From Chloroflexota bacterium (GTDB taxonomy: Bacteria; Chloroflexota; FW602-bin22; JACPRP01), in the NCBI GenBank assembly GCA_016210495.1, contig JACQUC010000263.1:1-7191 (forward strand): a DNA stretch of 7,191 nt. Direction: 5' to 3'. Below the pieces are notes generated by a model. That model saw only the letters and a list, made by a program, of their open reading frames with translations, had not been told where the DNA came from and made no database searches. The translations under genes were made by a program, and so were the position numbers. Positions 6,306 to 7,191 of this stretch are shown here, in pieces (the first letter of the stretch is position 1; each line of letters begins with the position of its first letter).

Positions 6306-6333
6306 ATCATACCCATATTTGAGACCGTGTCAA
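6306..6333 (-). promoter_or_regulatory. Sigma70-type promoter for the cytochrome-kinase-dprA unit
   Basis: On the minus strand, a perfect -35 box TTGACA (6328-6333) is followed by a 16-bp spacer and the -10 box TATGAT (6306-6311, five of six consensus bases). Transcription should start near 6298, giving a leader of about 75 nt before the cytochrome TTG. The surrounding DNA is locally AT-rich, unlike the genes. It lies between the YtxH-like gene stop and the cytochrome start, as expected. Confidence 0.7.
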
Positions 6334-6337
6334 GATG

Positions 6338-6361
6338 CGGATTGTTGGCCGGATTGTTGGC
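6338..6361. repeat. Perfect 12-bp tandem duplication
   Basis: CGGATTGTTGGC occurs twice in direct succession, at 6338-6349 and 6350-6361. It lies between the YtxH-like gene stop and the -35 box of the next promoter, starting 5 bp from that box. It could be a replication-slippage duplication or a pair of binding sites for an activator; nothing further in the sequence decides this. Confidence 0.6.
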
Positions 6362-6366
6362 TGGCT

Positions 6367-6681
6367 TCACTCGACTTTGCTGGGCGAAGGTATGGGCCTG
6401 GAAGCCGTCTCCTCGCGGTGCGGCGCAGGTTCCGGCTCCATTGCGGCCGTTTTCAGCCGCTCGGCCTTTTCCTGGACACTTTCGCGAGCAGATTCCATAG
6501 CTGCCACCAACTCACCACGGGTCTCCTGAAGAATGTGCCGGCTCTCGGTCAACACGGCTTCGGCCTTCTTCTGGACATCAGAAAGCCTCTGGTCGAGTTG
6601 CACTTCCTCGGGATAGCGGGAACGGCTGAGCCAGACGGCGGCAATAGCGCCGATAATCAGCCCGAAAAGGAACCTTGCCAT
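6367..6681 (-). CDS. YtxH-like membrane-anchored coiled-coil protein
   Basis: A 104-residue protein with one N-terminal membrane helix (about residues 4-18, FLFGLIIGAIAAVWL). A charged amphipathic helix follows (about 24-80, rich in E, K, R, Q and A), likely to form a coiled coil, and then a proline-rich disordered tail (about 82-104, EPEPAPHREE...RPIPSPSK). This layout and the FxxGLIxGAxAAxxL start resemble YtxH-domain and related small envelope or stress proteins; the resemblance is architectural. I chose ATG 6681 over an upstream in-frame start at 6747 because AGGAGGTGA (minus strand, 6687-6695) sits 5 nt ahead and the helix then starts immediately. The gene lies upstream of the cytochrome unit on the same strand but is separated from it by a promoter. 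Its function is unknown. Confidence 0.8.
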   Translation of the reverse strand: MARFLFGLIIGAIAAVWLSRSRYPEEVQLDQRLSDVQKKAEAVLTESRHILQETRGELVAAMESARESVQEKAERLKTAAMEPEPAPHREETASRPIPSPSKVE

Positions 6682-6831
6682 CTTCGTCACCTCCTGGACT
6701 GGCCAGATATGGTAGGTCGGGCCAGCAAACTCGGAAGAAACTTGCACTTTCTATGCCAGGGGGCAACGGGGAAGTCGAAGAAGGGCGCTGCACGCAGGCG
6801 AAGAACCCGCCTCTCCAGTTAACCATCACAC

Positions 6832-6843
6832 TTGAGCGCTCAA
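6832..6843. promoter_or_regulatory. Possible operator, TTGAGCGCTCAA palindrome
   Basis: A perfect 12-bp palindrome, TTGAGCGCTCAA, lies in an AT-richer non-coding patch 150 bp upstream of the YtxH-like start. Symmetric TTGAnCGnTCAA sites are a common form for TetR-family repressors, but no such gene is in the window and no clear promoter boxes overlap it. The rest of 6682-6913 shows no gene I can support. Confidence 0.3.
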
Positions 6844-6861
6844 TCTTTAGTTAAGGTAGTT

Positions 6862-6883
6862 CTGGTCAATAGGTTTTGACCAG
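6862..6883. terminator. Inverted repeat, possible weak terminator
   Basis: CTGGTCAA (6862-6869) and TTGACCAG (6876-6883) form a perfect 8-bp stem with a 6-nt loop. On the minus strand it lies about 30 nt after the stop at 6914-6916 of the broken reading frame, where a terminator would be expected. No strong T-run follows on either strand, so it may instead be a binding site. A 10-bp near-repeat (CAGTTTGAAT / CAGTTTGGGA) follows at 6881-6900. Confidence 0.3.
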
Positions 6884-6913
6884 TTTGAATCAGTTTGGGA
6901 ATTTCGGGGAGTT

Positions 6914-7191
6914 CTACTCCTCACTTTGAGTCGGATACAGGGCCTTCACCATTGATGAAAATGCCTCAAGCCATCGTTGCCTCTCTCCATCACTCCACTT
7001 TCGCCCAGTACGAGTTACAGGGCCATTTCACTAATACGCAGTGTGCCTTCAAGTGGAGGGCCAAGGGGAGTGGAGGGGAGTGGCGGAGGTATGTTGGCAC
7101 GACGAGACAACGTAGCGGCGCGTCTTTGGGGGATGGGAGAGGTGGCGGGGAGACGCGCCCCGCCCACCACCCCAGGCGGGTTTCCCCACCC
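6914..7191 (-). pseudogene. Possible frameshifted small gene running off the right edge
   Basis: Two minus-strand frames adjoin. The first is open from the window edge (7191) to a TAA at 7015-7017; it is proline-rich (ANIPPPLPSTPLGPPLEG) and ends TLRISEMAL. The second, shifted by one base and overlapping, runs from 7027 to a TAG at 6914-6916 and reads VTRTGRKWSDGERQRWLEAF followed by SSMVKALYPTQSEE. The second has no start codon before its distal ATG but looks like a genuine amphipathic C-terminal helix. Joined by one added base near 7017-7018, the two give a continuous sensible tail. I do not recognise the family. A mutation, an assembly error or chance openness in GC-rich DNA are all possible. 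An opposite-strand frame from 6955 is also open but lacks a ribosome site. Confidence 0.35.

Noticed and set aside
6955..7191. Plus-strand frame open to the window edge (starts MKMPQAIVASLHH)
   Set aside because: There is no ribosome site and the second half is G/R-rich low complexity; the opposite strand gives a more protein-like reading.

Overview
This is a GC-rich bacterial chromosomal window with compact genes. The protein types suggest Chloroflexota, perhaps Anaerolineae-like. The strongest pointer is a GT-C glycosyltransferase whose long C-terminus holds two copies of a beta-sandwich-like module of the 'PTSxWxxGE ... PGxYxxxxGxY' type, which I associate with that phylum. This is an inference from protein style, not a database match. 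Three of the four intact minus-strand genes use TTG or GTG starts.

Left block, plus strand (1-3123): two GTAGGG/CCCTAC-type palindromes lie upstream of a GNAT acetyltransferase. It overlaps a PMT/ArnT-like membrane glycosyltransferase by 17 bp, so the two are probably one translationally coupled unit. The glycosyltransferase gene carries a perfect 32-bp palindrome in frame, resembling the upstream ones; it looks like a small repeat inserted into a cytoplasmic loop of the protein.

Middle block (3124-4162): a stand-alone CheY-like response regulator, then a 36-residue single-pass membrane protein too small for most gene callers. Next comes about 250 bp of non-coding sequence holding a tandem array of hairpin units, placed between converging genes.

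Right block, minus strand (4163-6681): a YtxH-like membrane-anchored coiled-coil protein, then a good sigma70-type promoter (TTGACA-N16-TATGAT) reading into a likely transcription unit: small two-heme c-type cytochrome lipoprotein, cytidylate-kinase-like P-loop kinase, and DprA.

Right edge (6682-7191): no intact gene. There is a TTGAGCGCTCAA palindrome, an 8-bp inverted repeat, and two adjoining minus-strand reading frames that read like one small protein broken by a single-base frameshift.

I see no CRISPR array, tRNA, rRNA, intact transposase, defence system or secondary-metabolite cluster. The genes are mostly ordinary housekeeping or envelope functions. The most unusual content is the palindromic repeat families, one member of which is translated, plus the tiny membrane protein and the broken gene at the right edge.
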